NCBI GenBank assembly: GCA_049511415.1
Contig: JBEKYC010000070.1
Location: 1 to 36,154, forward strand
Reading direction: 5' to 3'
Length of the DNA stretch: 36,154 nt
From: Bog-159 sp049511415
Lineage (GTDB): Bacteria > Acidobacteriota > Terriglobia > Bryobacterales > Bryobacteraceae
Of the stretch, positions 17,388 through 26,065 are shown piece after piece. The position numbers were made by a program, and so were the translations under genes. Below the pieces are notes generated by a model. The model was given only the letters and a program-made list of their open reading frames with translations, ran no database searches and was not told the DNA's origin. The number at the start of each line of letters is the position of its first letter. Position 1 is the stretch's first letter.

Positions 17388-18565
17388 ACAGGCAGTTGCA
17401 GAGCGACTAACTGCCGCGGGGCTTCGACCGCGGGAATGTCGCGCAGCGACATGCCGTTCATTTCGCTAAACGCACAGGTCACGATGCAGATGCCAAGCGC
17501 CAGCGAGACGAGCGCCACGGCGGTGAATCCGGGTGAACTAATTAGGCGGCGAAAGGCGTAACGGATGTCCGTGACGCACTCGGCGGCGTACTCGAGCGGT
17601 ACATGCACGGCGAGATTGAACAGCAGGCGGGCCAGTCCGAACGCGCCGTAGCGGCGCCAGATGGGCTCGATGGCGTCCTCGCCGGTCTCGAGCAGTTCGG
17701 GGCCATAGGCGTTCTGAAACTCCTGCGGAAAGGCGTTGGCCAGGCCCCGATAGGCGCGCAGACCGGCAGCCACCGGCGGCGCCGGAAGGCTTGCCGATGG
17801 CGCGGAGCTCATGGCCTCCATGATGCGATTGGCCACCACTTCGCCATCGTCCACCTGGGCCAATTGTGCGAAGACACCTTCGAGCGAAGGCTGTTGCATC
17901 AGCCCGCGGAGGCGCTCGATTGAGTCGTACGCCACCACTTCGCCCTTTCGCAGGATCAGAACCTGGGAGCAGACTTTTTCCACCACTTCGAGCACATGCG
18001 AACTGTAGAGCACGATCTTGCCGCGGCCGGCGAGCGAAGCGAGCAGCGTGCGCAGCATCAGCGCGGAGGTCACGTCGAGGCCGGAGAAAGGCTCGTCGAG
18101 AATCAGGATGTCGGGATCGTGCAACAGGGCGGCGGAGAGCAGGATTTTCTGGCGCATGCCCTTGGAGTACGAAGAGAGCGGCGCGTGGCGGTCGTTCCAC
18201 AGGCTGAAAGCGCTCAGGAATTCGTCCATTTTGGGTTCCAGCACGCGGCGCGGCATGCCGCGCAGGCGTCCGCAGAGCTGCAGATACTCGCGGCCGGTGA
18301 GGTGCGGGTAGAGATGCGCCTCCTCGGGCACGTAGCCGATGCGCCGCTGGAACGCCGTGAAGTCCTCGCGGACGCTGCGGCCCTGGTAGAAGATCTGGCC
18401 TTCGGAGGGGTCGATAAGGCCGGTGAGCATCTTCACGGTGGTGCTTTTCCCGGCGCCGTTGGGACCCAGGTAGCCCAGGATTTCGCCCGGGCGGATGGTG
18501 AAACTGACGCCGCGGACGGCGGCGGTATGTTCGTAATACTTGGTGAGCGAGCGTGCTTCGAGCAT
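17258..18565 (-). CDS. ABC transporter ATPase fused to ADOP permease N-terminus (frameshifted gene, 5' part)
   Basis: ATG 18565 overlaps the PadR stop codon (TGATG), so translation is coupled. Residues 1-250 are a complete ABC ATPase: Walker A GPNGAGKST at 34-42, signature SYSKGMRQK at 132-140 (the SKGM form of ABC-2 drug/gliding exporters), Walker B ILILDEP at 153-159, H-loop His190. After an Ala/Pro linker (255-268) the same frame reads AYRGLANAFPQEFQNAYGPEL, the soluble N-terminal domain seen on ADOP permeases, then DIRYAFRRLISSPGFTAVAL and the first membrane helix to about residue 393. Near 17388 one base is missing; beyond it this frame is nonsense to its stop at 17258, while the permease resumes in another frame. 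Whole gene: 15093-18565, about 1157 residues if repaired. Confidence 0.87.
   Translation of the reverse strand: MLEARSLTKYYEHTAAVRGVSFTIRPGEILGYLGPNGAGKSTTVKMLTGLIDPSEGQIFYQGRSVREDFTAFQRRIGYVPEEAHLYPHLTGREYLQLCGRLRGMPRRVLEPKMDEFLSAFSLWNDRHAPLSSYSKGMRQKILLSAALLHDPDILILDEPFSGLDVTSALMLRTLLASLAGRGKIVLYSSHVLEVVEKVCSQVLILRKGEVVAYDSIERLRGLMQQPSLEGVFAQLAQVDDGEVVANRIMEAMSSAPSASLPAPPVAAGLRAYRGLANAFPQEFQNAYGPELLETGEDAIEPIWRRYGAFGLARLLFNLAVHVPLEYAAECVTDIRYAFRRLISSPGFTAVALVSLALGICIVTCAFSEMNGMSLRDIPAVEAPRQLVALQLPVLSRITAAIASATTCFLSPWPTSLRCRSQSRWASTPRANGASS
17386..17392 (-). other. Frameshift site inside the ATPase-permease fusion
   Basis: Upstream frame: RQLVALQLP(V). Downstream frame: SFPDYRRYRIRDD. The bases CTG CCT GT/TCT TTC CCG show that one nucleotide is absent after CCTG. 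The span 15093-18565 is 3473 nt, one short of a multiple of three. Confidence 0.75.
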
Positions 18566-18933
18566 CAGGACGCCGCCGGCAGCGGTTTGACGCCGCGCTT
18601 GCTGCGGATGACCGAAACGAGTTCCTCCAGCCGTTGGCATTCGGCGTTCAGGACGCGGCGGCCGAGCTTGGTGAGCCCGTAATAGCGGCGGCGGGCGTCA
18701 TCCTGGTCGGGCGCCGGCCGGGAGCCGGACTCTTCGATGAGTTCGTCTTCCAGAAGGCGCTTCAGGGTGCCGTAGAGGGTCGCGGGCCAGAGGTGGACTT
18801 TGCCATCGGTGCGGAGGAGGACTTCCTGCATGATGCCGTAGCCGTGCTGGTCGTCGTCGGCCAGGGAGAGGAGGACGTGGAACCAGTGCGGCTTGAGGGG
18901 CAGAAAGGCATCGGCATCGGGCGGCCTTTTCAT
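18565..18933 (-). CDS. PadR-family transcriptional regulator
   Basis: 122 residues with the PadR winged helix: LPLKPHWFHVLLSLADDDQ, HGYGIMQEV, then the recognition segment PATLYGTLKRLLEDELIEE and the wing RRYYGLTKLGRRVL, followed by a short C-terminal dimerisation helix. It is the first gene of the ABC operon (its stop overlaps the ATPase start), as PadR genes commonly are in acidobacterial efflux operons. It probably represses its own operon and is released by a ligand. No Shine-Dalgarno sequence is visible; the AT-only palindrome at 18943-18959 sits only 9 bp before the ATG. Confidence 0.93.
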   Translation of the reverse strand: MKRPPDADAFLPLKPHWFHVLLSLADDDQHGYGIMQEVLLRTDGKVHLWPATLYGTLKRLLEDELIEESGSRPAPDQDDARRRYYGLTKLGRRVLNAECQRLEELVSVIRSKRGVKPLPAAS

Positions 18934-18942
18934 TCGGTACCG

Positions 18943-18959
18943 ATCAATATATATATGAT
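18943..18959 (-). promoter_or_regulatory. AT-rich palindrome: likely promoter -10 region and/or PadR operator
   Basis: ATCAATATATATATGAT has arms ATCA/TGAT around an alternating AT core, in an otherwise GC-rich region, ending 9 bp before the padR start codon. It fits an autoregulatory operator that overlaps the promoter. The short distance suggests a leaderless or nearly leaderless transcript. PadR binding is an inference from position and symmetry. Confidence 0.5.
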
Positions 18960-19356
18960 TGCAGAAGATGTCAACGGCTCGATCTTCTCTTTAGGAAGCT
19001 GCGGTTTATTGCCTTGCGCCAGTCTCGTCTGGGATCCCCTGTGCAGCGACCGCTCGCCGGCCGTCGCCACGCCGCTCTCGCCGAGGATGTCGCGCGTGCG
19101 CGCGTGGTCTGGGAACATCGGATTCCAGATGCGCTCCCCTCGGCGATCTGTCCACCCAAACCCATCTGGACATAACCGGCGGCACCGCTACCTCTTCGGC
19201 CCTCGCTGATCTCAGGGCTGCTAACCTCAACGCTTGGGCGGCGTGATGAACGGTAACCCGCCTCCCGGGAAAATAACCCCAACCCCCACAACCAATTCCC
19301 CCAATCGGCCCAACCCACCTGTCCAACCCCATGCTCCTCTGAAATCGAGGAGCCCA
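18960..19356. other. Gap with a C-rich right end
   Basis: About 400 bases between the divergent padR and HTH/SEC-C genes. The left part shows no supported gene. The right part (about 19260-19335) is strongly C-rich on the plus strand, with runs such as CCCCAACCCCCACAACC and hardly any G, up to the GAGGAG site of the next gene. Confidence 0.45.
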
Positions 19357-19728
<372 letters not shown>

Positions 19729-19851
19729 TTCTACACACCAAATGGGTCTGCTTTTCCAAGCCGTCCACCCCCACGGCAAAGCCCAAAACCGCCCAATTCC
19801 GCCCAATCGCCGCTCCGCCCGCTCGCCGCGCCAGTGTTACCATCCCCTCTT

Positions 19852-21687
19852 ATGGCCAAACTCCGCATCACCGCGATACTCTGTCTCGCCGCCGCCGCCT
19901 GCCTGATCGGCGGGCCGTCCGCCCAGCCGGGCAAGTTCTCCTCCTTCGATCCCCAGGCCAACGCCCTGCTCGCCAAAATGACCCTGGACGAAAAGATCGG
20001 CCAGATGACCCAGCCCGATCAGAGCTTCCTCAAGTCCGACGAGGACATCACCAAATACTTCCTCGGTTCGGTCCTCAGCGGCGGCGATTCCGACCCCAAG
20101 GAAGGCAACAGCCTCCAGGCCTGGACCAACCTGGTCGACCGCTACATGAAGCGCTCCATGGACACCCGGCTGGCCATCCCGCTGCTCTACGGCGTCGACG
20201 CCGTCCACGGCCACAACAACATCCTCGGCGCGGTCGTCTTCCCGCACGACATCGGCCTGGGCTGCGCCCGCAACCCCGCGCTGATACAAAAGATCGAGCG
20301 CGTCACGGCGAACGAGGTCCGCGCCACCGGCATCAACTGGGCCTTCGCCCCCTGCGTGGCCGTTCCGCGCGACATCCGCTGGGGCCGCATCTACGAAGGT
20401 TTCGCGGAAGAGCCGGATGTCGTCAAGGATCTCGGCGCCGCCGCCGTCCGCGGCCTGCAGGGCGACGATCTCACCGATCCGCTCTCCGTCCTCGCCTGCG
20501 CCAAGCACTACGTGGGCGATGGCGGCACGGCCTATGGCAGCAGCACCATCGGCCCGCATCTCCTCGATCAGGGCGACACGCGCCTGGACGAAGCCACCCT
20601 GCGCGCCATCCATCTGCCGGGATACATCACCTCGATCGCCGCCGGCGTCGGTTCCATCATGCCGTCCTATAGCAGTTGGAACGGCCTCAAATGTTCCGGC
20701 AGCCATCGCCTGTTGACCGAAATTCTGAAAGACGAGCTGGGCTTCGAAGGTTTTCTGATCTCCGATTACGGCGCCATCGACGCCCTGCCTGGCGACTACA
20801 AGCATAAGATCGCGGCATCCATCAACGCCGGCATGGATATGGTGATGGTGCCCGAACGCTATCAGGAGTTCATCACGCGCCTGAAGGATGCGGCGCAGGA
20901 TGGCACCGTATCCATGGAACGCATCGACGACGCCGTGCGCCGTATCCTGCGCGTGAAGTTCGCCATGGGCCTCATGGACAAAAACAAAACCCGCCTGGCG
21001 GACCGCGCCCTTTGGAAACAGTTCGGCTCGCCCGAGCATCGCGCGGTAGCGCGTGAAGCCGTGCGCGAATCGCTCGTGCTGCTGAAGAATGACGGCGGCG
21101 CGCTGCCCCTCGCCAAGTCTGCCAAACGCATTCACATCGCTGGCAAATCCGCCGACGACCTCGGCAACCAGTGCGGCGGCTGGACCATCACCTGGCAGGG
21201 TCACAGCGGTGATGTCACGCCCGGCGGCACCACCATTCTGGCGGCCATCAAGAAGGCCGCCTCGCCCTCCACCAAAGTGACCTTCTCGGCCGATGGCAAA
21301 GGCGCGGCAGGCGCCGACGTAGGCGTGGTGGTGATCGGCGAAAAACCCTATGCCGAAACCATGGGCGACCGCAAAGACCTGTCACTCGCCGCGGAAGATA
21401 TCGCCGCCGTATCCAATATGAAAGCCGCCGGAATTCCGGTAGTCGTAGTACTGGTCTCCGGACGCCCCATGATCCTGGGCGACGTCCTCAACCAGGCGAA
21501 CGCCCTGATCGCGGCATGGCTCCCCGGCACCGAGGGGGATGGTGTCGCCGACGTTCTGTTCGGCAATTATAAGCCGACCGGCAAACTGACCTTCTCCTGG
21601 CCGCGCACCATGGCCCAGGTGGCCGTTCACCGCGGCGATGCGGGTTACGATCCGTTGTTCCAGTACGGCTACGGCCTGAGTTACTGA
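19852..21687 (+). CDS. Secreted glycoside hydrolase family 3 (beta-glucosidase / exo-glucanase)
   Basis: 611 residues from ATG 19852 with a Sec signal peptide (LRITAILCLAAAACLIGGPSAQ). The GH3 TIM barrel shows MTLDEKIGQM near 43-52, GVDAVHG and GATVFPH-like (GAVVFPHDIGLG) blocks, FAPCVAVPRDIRWGR, KHYVGDGGT at 218-225 and the nucleophile in FLISDYGAID (Asp305). The second alpha/beta sandwich domain carries RESLVLLKN, GGWTITWQG and LTFSWPRT, and ends QYGYGLSY without an extra fibronectin-like domain, as in barley exo-beta-glucanase and ExoP-like enzymes. Likely removes glucose from beta-1,3/1,4-glucans or cellodextrins in the periplasm. It stands alone and converges on the gene at 21709. Confidence 0.95.
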   Translation: MAKLRITAILCLAAAACLIGGPSAQPGKFSSFDPQANALLAKMTLDEKIGQMTQPDQSFLKSDEDITKYFLGSVLSGGDSDPKEGNSLQAWTNLVDRYMKRSMDTRLAIPLLYGVDAVHGHNNILGAVVFPHDIGLGCARNPALIQKIERVTANEVRATGINWAFAPCVAVPRDIRWGRIYEGFAEEPDVVKDLGAAAVRGLQGDDLTDPLSVLACAKHYVGDGGTAYGSSTIGPHLLDQGDTRLDEATLRAIHLPGYITSIAAGVGSIMPSYSSWNGLKCSGSHRLLTEILKDELGFEGFLISDYGAIDALPGDYKHKIAASINAGMDMVMVPERYQEFITRLKDAAQDGTVSMERIDDAVRRILRVKFAMGLMDKNKTRLADRALWKQFGSPEHRAVAREAVRESLVLLKNDGGALPLAKSAKRIHIAGKSADDLGNQCGGWTITWQGHSGDVTPGGTTILAAIKKAASPSTKVTFSADGKGAAGADVGVVVIGEKPYAETMGDRKDLSLAAEDIAAVSNMKAAGIPVVVVLVSGRPMILGDVLNQANALIAAWLPGTEGDGVADVLFGNYKPTGKLTFSWPRTMAQVAVHRGDAGYDPLFQYGYGLSY

Positions 21688-21708
21688 ACTCGGTGAGCCG
21701 GCCCGCTG

Positions 21709-22218
21709 CTACGGCGTGATCACATAAGTGATCACGTGCCGGTCGGCTGCATTGCCCAGCACATATCCAATTAGCGGCGTGGCAATTGCGATGGCGGCGA
21801 ATGTTCCGTACCGTGGATGGTTGGTAAGCAGCCCGCCCTGGCTGATGGCCGCCTCTATACCGAGGTAGAAGCCCAGCACGCCGCCCACGGTAGTGCAGAC
21901 GATGCGCCAGCGCTTGGTCGGACGGTTTACATCGATGGTCTTCAACGTGGCACGCGGCGCCAGAAATCTTCCCTTCGGATAAACCGCCGGGTTCGACGTC
22001 TTGCGAATCTCAACCGCCAGCGCATCGGCTTCGAGCGCCGTGGCCTTGCCTTCGATCCGCGCGCCGTCCGGCATCACCACCCGCACCTTCTGTCCCACCA
22101 GAGCCGCCAGCCCCTGCCAGGTGATCGGGCGCTGTTCATTCGCGGCGGCGCTCACCGGCGGCGTGTGCCACCCGAGCGTGACGAGCAGCATGAGTCCCAT
22201 CGCGTACCTGTTCGACAT
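21709..22218 (-). CDS. Exported small membrane protein, paralogue A of a tandem pair
   Basis: 169 residues with a Sec signal or N-terminal anchor (YAMGLMLLVTLGWHTPPVSA). The central part, GQKVRVVMPDGARIEGKATALEADALAVEI, looks like an Sm/SH3-like small beta barrel (strand - DG turn - EG strand). After PRATLKTIDV come a WRIV helix, GGVLGFYLGIEAA and a second Gly-rich hydrophobic helix (FAAIAIATPLIGYVLG). It shares about 60% of positions by eye with the next gene over the central 90 residues, so the two are tandem duplicates. It is the last gene of the sigma-kinase operon (27-bp gap to paralogue B). Function unknown; probably envelope-located. Confidence 0.83.
   Translation of the reverse strand: MSNRYAMGLMLLVTLGWHTPPVSAAANEQRPITWQGLAALVGQKVRVVMPDGARIEGKATALEADALAVEIRKTSNPAVYPKGRFLAPRATLKTIDVNRPTKRWRIVCTTVGGVLGFYLGIEAAISQGGLLTNHPRYGTFAAIAIATPLIGYVLGNAADRHVITYVITP
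21715..21736. repeat. Perfect 9-bp inverted repeat at the 3' end of paralogue A
   Basis: CGTGATCAC-ATAA-GTGATCACG lies inside the last codons of the 169-aa gene (the VITYVIT end) in the convergent zone with the GH3 gene. There is no T-run. The matching end of paralogue B keeps a decayed copy (CGTGATCAC-GTAA-GTGACCGTG). Confidence 0.6.
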
Positions 22219-22245
22219 TCTGAACCTCCCGTTTGTTTCGTTGGT

Positions 22246-22743
22246 TTACTGCGTGATCACGTAAGTGACCGTGCGCTGGTCGGCGGCGCGGCCAAGCAGG
22301 TACCCGATGACGGGCGCAACCACGGCCAGCGTCGTGTACACTTCCGTCCGCGTTTTCCAACTGCCCACGTCGGCCGCCTGTTTCCCGAAAAAGATCCCGA
22401 GCGCGCCGACCGCCGCGGTACAGACGATCCGCCAGCGGTAGGTAGAGGCTTCGACTTCGATCGCTTTCAACGTCGCGCGCGGCACTAGAAACCTGCCTTT
22501 GGGATATGCCGACCGATTCGTGGTCTTCCCGATGTCGACCACCAGTGCATCGGCCTCCACGCCCGTGACCTTCCCTCCGATCCGCGCGCCATCCGGCATC
22601 ACCACCCGCACCTTCCTTCCCACCAGTACGGACAGGCCCTCCCAGTTGGTCTGGCGTTGTTGCACGCCGGCAGCGCGCGCATTGGCAGGTCCCCAGACGA
22701 ACATCGTCAGAAACGAAATAGCCGTCGCGAAGCTGCGCATCAT
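22246..22743 (-). CDS. Exported small membrane protein, paralogue B of a tandem pair
   Basis: 165 residues. ATG 22743 overlaps the kinase stop codon, so it is translationally coupled; a second ATG at 22740 could also serve. Layout as in paralogue A: signal peptide (FATAISFLTMFVWGPANARA), Sm-like barrel text VRVVMPDGARIGGKVTGVEA, PKGRFLVPRATLKAIEV, then two Gly-rich hydrophobic helices (GALGIFFG and VVAPVIGYLLG) and the conserved end VTYVITQ. The strict link to a kinase and sigma factor suggests an output or sensor role of that unit at the envelope, but no family is recognised. Confidence 0.83.
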   Translation of the reverse strand: MMRSFATAISFLTMFVWGPANARAAGVQQRQTNWEGLSVLVGRKVRVVMPDGARIGGKVTGVEADALVVDIGKTTNRSAYPKGRFLVPRATLKAIEVEASTYRWRIVCTAAVGALGIFFGKQAADVGSWKTRTEVYTTLAVVAPVIGYLLGRAADQRTVTYVITQ

Positions 22744-25700
22744 AATCCGGGCTCCTTTGCCGGCTTTGCGTCTTTGCTGGCGCGGGTTTCCCAGACCCGC
22801 ACGCTTCCGTCCGCGGATGTGGAATAGAGGCGGGCGCCATCCGGGCTGAACACCAGAGACGCAATCGCCTCATCATGATCACCCATGACCAGCAGCGGGT
22901 CGTAAGTCGCGGAGTCCCATACGCGAATGGTCTTGTCGCGCGAGCCGGAGACGATGCGGGTTCCATCCGGACTGAAGGCCACAGCGTCCACCGGCCCGGC
23001 GTGTCCTTTCAGGGTGGCCAGCAACCGGCCGGTGCCGCTCTCCCGAACGACGATGTCGCCCGTCTCCTCGCCGCCCGCGATCCGCTGGCCATCGGGACTG
23101 TAAGCGACCGGCGGAACCGCGCCTGATACGCCATTGCCCGGAGATCCAAGCGGCTGCCCGCTGGCCGCATTCCACAGGCGCGCCGTTCCGTCGATCCAGC
23201 CGGCAGCGAGCCGGCCGCTATCCGGGCTGAAGGCCAGCGCGGTGATCTGCGAGGTACTCGCCTGTACCGCCCAGACCGTCTTGCGTTGCCGGGTGTCCCA
23301 CACTTCCAGCGACTGCGCCTTCACCTTATGCAGCGCCAGGCGCGCGCCATCGGGGCTGACGGCCGCACGATCCACATCGTTGCCGCCGCGTCTGAGAATG
23401 CCTCCACCGTAGGTGAGCGCATTCCATAGCTTGATCTCGCCCGCCGTGCCGGCCGCCGCGATATACGCGCCGTCCGGGCTGAAAGAGATCGCCGCCAGAT
23501 CCGCATGCCAAGCCGCGGGAAGCGTAGCCGCCAGTCGTCCCGATTCCGTGTCCCACAGACGCAGTGTGGCGCAGGAGGCGGATGCGACGGTTGCGCCGTC
23601 GGGGCTGATGGCGATACCCTGCACGCCGCATTCATGTCCGGTCAAGGTGTGCAGAGGTCGTCCGGTAGCCGCATCCCAAATACGCGCGGTCTTGTCGGTG
23701 GATCCGGAAACGATCAGGCGTCGGTCCGCGCTGAATCCGACCGCCAGAACCGCGCCGCCGTGGCCCGCGATGCCGTACATGGCGTGACCCGTGGCGGCAT
23801 CCCAGATACGGACCATGCGATCTTCCCCGCCCGACACAATGCGCGCGCCATCGGAGCTCACGGCCACGGCCGATACGCCGCCCTTGTGGCCGTCGAGCCT
23901 GGCGATCGCCTGTCCCGAGCTGCTATCCCAGATCTCGAGGCCTCCGTCCTGCGCCCCCAGAACAACCCGCGAACCGTTTGGACTGAATGCCGCGCAGGTG
24001 GCTTCGCTATGGCGGCCGCTAAAGCTTGCCGGCGCTTTGCCGGTAGCCGGATCGGCCACGCGCAGGCTGTAGTCGCCAGCGCGCGCGGATGCCGAAACGA
24101 TGCGCGTACCGTATCGATCCACGGCCAGAACCGGCCCGAGATTCCCATAGCCGGCGAGCGGCTTATCAGTCGCCAGCGACCACCAGTCCATGCCCTCCGC
24201 GGAAGTCCGGAAGATGCGGGCGCCATCCTGGCTGAAGCCCAGTGCGGCCTTGGATGCCGGGGCCGATGCGCGGCCCGTTAGCGTAGCCATGCTGGTGTCG
24301 CTCTTCCAAAGCAGGTATCCCCACTCCCAGCCGCGCAGAGCGGGCGGACACAGGAAGAGCCGCCGGCGGGCCTCGGCGATCTCGTTGGAGCGGATATGCA
24401 GATCGGCGGCGATCAGATTCGCGGCGTAGCTTTGGCGCAGCGCTAACAGACGCTGCCGTTCCGCCGCTACGCGCTGTTCGTCGGCTGACTGGCTCTGCTG
24501 CGCGGCCAAACGGCCCTGCTGTTCGGCCACTTCGCGTTGTTTCTCGGCCGCGGACCGCTCGGCCAGGGCTTCCGCGCCGCGCCGCCGGGCTTCGGCCGCC
24601 TGCTGTTCCGCTAGGATGCGCTGGCGCTCCGCTTCGGCATGCTGTAACTCCGCCTCCCCGCGTTGCTGGTCCGCCGTGATGCGGTCCTGCTCGGCCAGTA
24701 TGCGCATGCGTTCGGCGCGGGTCCCCTGGCGGTGGGCTTCGGCACGCTGCTCTTCGGCGACCGCCCGTTCGGTCTCCGCCTCGGCGCGTTGCGCCTGGGC
24801 TTCCAAACGCTGCCGCTCGGCCCGAAAATACAGGATCGTGCTGGCGCCCAATCCCAGAACCAGCGAGGCAAACACGGCGGCCAGCGCCAGCACCGCGCCG
24901 CGGTTCTTGCGGATGAACTTGCCCAGCCGATACGAGGTGCTGGGCGGGCTGGCCATGACCGGCTCGTCGCGCAAATGGCGGGCGATATCGGCGGCGAACT
25001 CGGAGGCCGAGGCGTAACGCCGGTCACGATCTTTGGCCATGGCCGTCATGGTGATCCAATCCAGGTCGCCGCGCACCTGCTTGCGCAGGCCGCCGGCATC
25101 CGTGGCCCGGCAAGAGGCGATGTCCGCTGTTTGCGGCCCCAGAGACACCAGGCGTGCGGCGGGCATGGGCGGGTCGTCTTCGCGAATGATGCGCCGGATC
25201 TCTTCGTAGCCCTCCCGGCGCAGGTACTTCGAATCGAACGGGACCGTGCCCACCAGCAGCTCGTAAAGCAGAACACCCAGCGAATAGATATCCGTCCGTG
25301 TATCGACGTCCAGCCCGGCCGCCAGCGCCTGTTCCGGACTCATGTATTCCGGAGTGCCGATCAGCAATCCGGTCTCGGTAAACAGGGTCTCTTGCGTAAA
25401 CGTCTTTTCGGTTGCCTTGGCCAAGCCGAAATCGATGATCTTCGGCACGGATTCGGCGTCGCGCTGCATCACCAGGATGTTCGAAGGCTTCAGATCGCGG
25501 TGGATCACGCCTTTCTGGTGCGCATGTTGCACCGCGGAGGCGACTTGCAGGAACAGTTGCAACCGCGGGCGGATACCCAACCGGTGGCGATCGCAGTACT
25601 CCGTGATGGGCGCGCCGGGAACGTATTCCATCACGAAGTACGGCCGTCCGTAGGCGCTCGATCCGGCCTCATACACCTGGGCGATGTTCGGGTGCTCCAT

Positions 25701-26021
25701 CAGTGCCAGAGCCTGTTGCTCGGACTGGAATCGCGCCAGCACCGCGCGCGTGTCCATGCCGAGCTTGATGATCTTGATGGCGACCTGGCGGGCGATGGGA
25801 TCTTCCTGTGACGCCAGGTAAACCAGGCCCATGCCGCCCTCGCCCAGGAGCCGCAGCACGCGGTAGCTGCCGATCCACTCGCCCGGCTGCGGCAAGACCG
25901 CCGTTGGGGCCGCGGCGGAATGGCTGAGCGCGGCGGACAACAAACACCGCGCGCACAGGCCCGCTTGCGATCCGGCCATCAAAGCTCCGCCGCACTCCGG
26001 GCAACGTTTCACGGTGGTCAT
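22740..26021 (-). CDS. Ser/Thr protein kinase with zinc ribbon, coiled coil and WD40 propeller
   Basis: 1093 residues. Order: zinc ribbon (Cys7, 10, 23, 26); Hanks-type kinase domain about 53-350, with GEGGMG at 60-65, catalytic Lys83, HRDLKPSN at 174-181, DFG at 197-199 and TPEYMSPE at 223-230, all intact; a transmembrane helix at about 376-398; a long Ala/Glu/Arg/Gln coiled coil (about 400-535, repeated AERQR/AEQQR units); then about a dozen WD40 units to the end, many with AFSPDG and VRIWD/TRLWN. So a cytosolic kinase is coupled to a large propeller across or at the membrane. It is encoded 44 bp after an ECF sigma gene. Known family pattern: planctomycete and acidobacterial sigma/kinase pairs in which phosphorylation controls the sigma factor; here this is inferred. 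Confidence 0.95.
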   Translation of the reverse strand: MTTVKRCPECGGALMAGSQAGLCARCLLSAALSHSAAAPTAVLPQPGEWIGSYRVLRLLGEGGMGLVYLASQEDPIARQVAIKIIKLGMDTRAVLARFQSEQQALALMEHPNIAQVYEAGSSAYGRPYFVMEYVPGAPITEYCDRHRLGIRPRLQLFLQVASAVQHAHQKGVIHRDLKPSNILVMQRDAESVPKIIDFGLAKATEKTFTQETLFTETGLLIGTPEYMSPEQALAAGLDVDTRTDIYSLGVLLYELLVGTVPFDSKYLRREGYEEIRRIIREDDPPMPAARLVSLGPQTADIASCRATDAGGLRKQVRGDLDWITMTAMAKDRDRRYASASEFAADIARHLRDEPVMASPPSTSYRLGKFIRKNRGAVLALAAVFASLVLGLGASTILYFRAERQRLEAQAQRAEAETERAVAEEQRAEAHRQGTRAERMRILAEQDRITADQQRGEAELQHAEAERQRILAEQQAAEARRRGAEALAERSAAEKQREVAEQQGRLAAQQSQSADEQRVAAERQRLLALRQSYAANLIAADLHIRSNEIAEARRRLFLCPPALRGWEWGYLLWKSDTSMATLTGRASAPASKAALGFSQDGARIFRTSAEGMDWWSLATDKPLAGYGNLGPVLAVDRYGTRIVSASARAGDYSLRVADPATGKAPASFSGRHSEATCAAFSPNGSRVVLGAQDGGLEIWDSSSGQAIARLDGHKGGVSAVAVSSDGARIVSGGEDRMVRIWDAATGHAMYGIAGHGGAVLAVGFSADRRLIVSGSTDKTARIWDAATGRPLHTLTGHECGVQGIAISPDGATVASASCATLRLWDTESGRLAATLPAAWHADLAAISFSPDGAYIAAAGTAGEIKLWNALTYGGGILRRGGNDVDRAAVSPDGARLALHKVKAQSLEVWDTRQRKTVWAVQASTSQITALAFSPDSGRLAAGWIDGTARLWNAASGQPLGSPGNGVSGAVPPVAYSPDGQRIAGGEETGDIVVRESGTGRLLATLKGHAGPVDAVAFSPDGTRIVSGSRDKTIRVWDSATYDPLLVMGDHDEAIASLVFSPDGARLYSTSADGSVRVWETRASKDAKPAKEPGL

Positions 26022-26065
26022 CCAGTGAGCCTTTATCAGGTACTAAAGCAATCCCCTGCCAAGTG

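Noticed and set aside
19837..21204. 455-codon open frame antisense to the GH3 gene
   Set aside because: Entirely opposite a well-supported glycosidase; composition typical of antisense GC shadow, no ribosome site.
24400..24840. Repeated short units (CGC/TTC/GGC patterns) in the kinase gene
   Set aside because: They encode the Ala/Glu/Arg coiled coil; not a CRISPR array or DNA satellite.
24663..25811. 382-codon plus-strand frame opposite the WD40 kinase
   Set aside because: Complement of the coiled-coil and kinase coding text; no independent signal.
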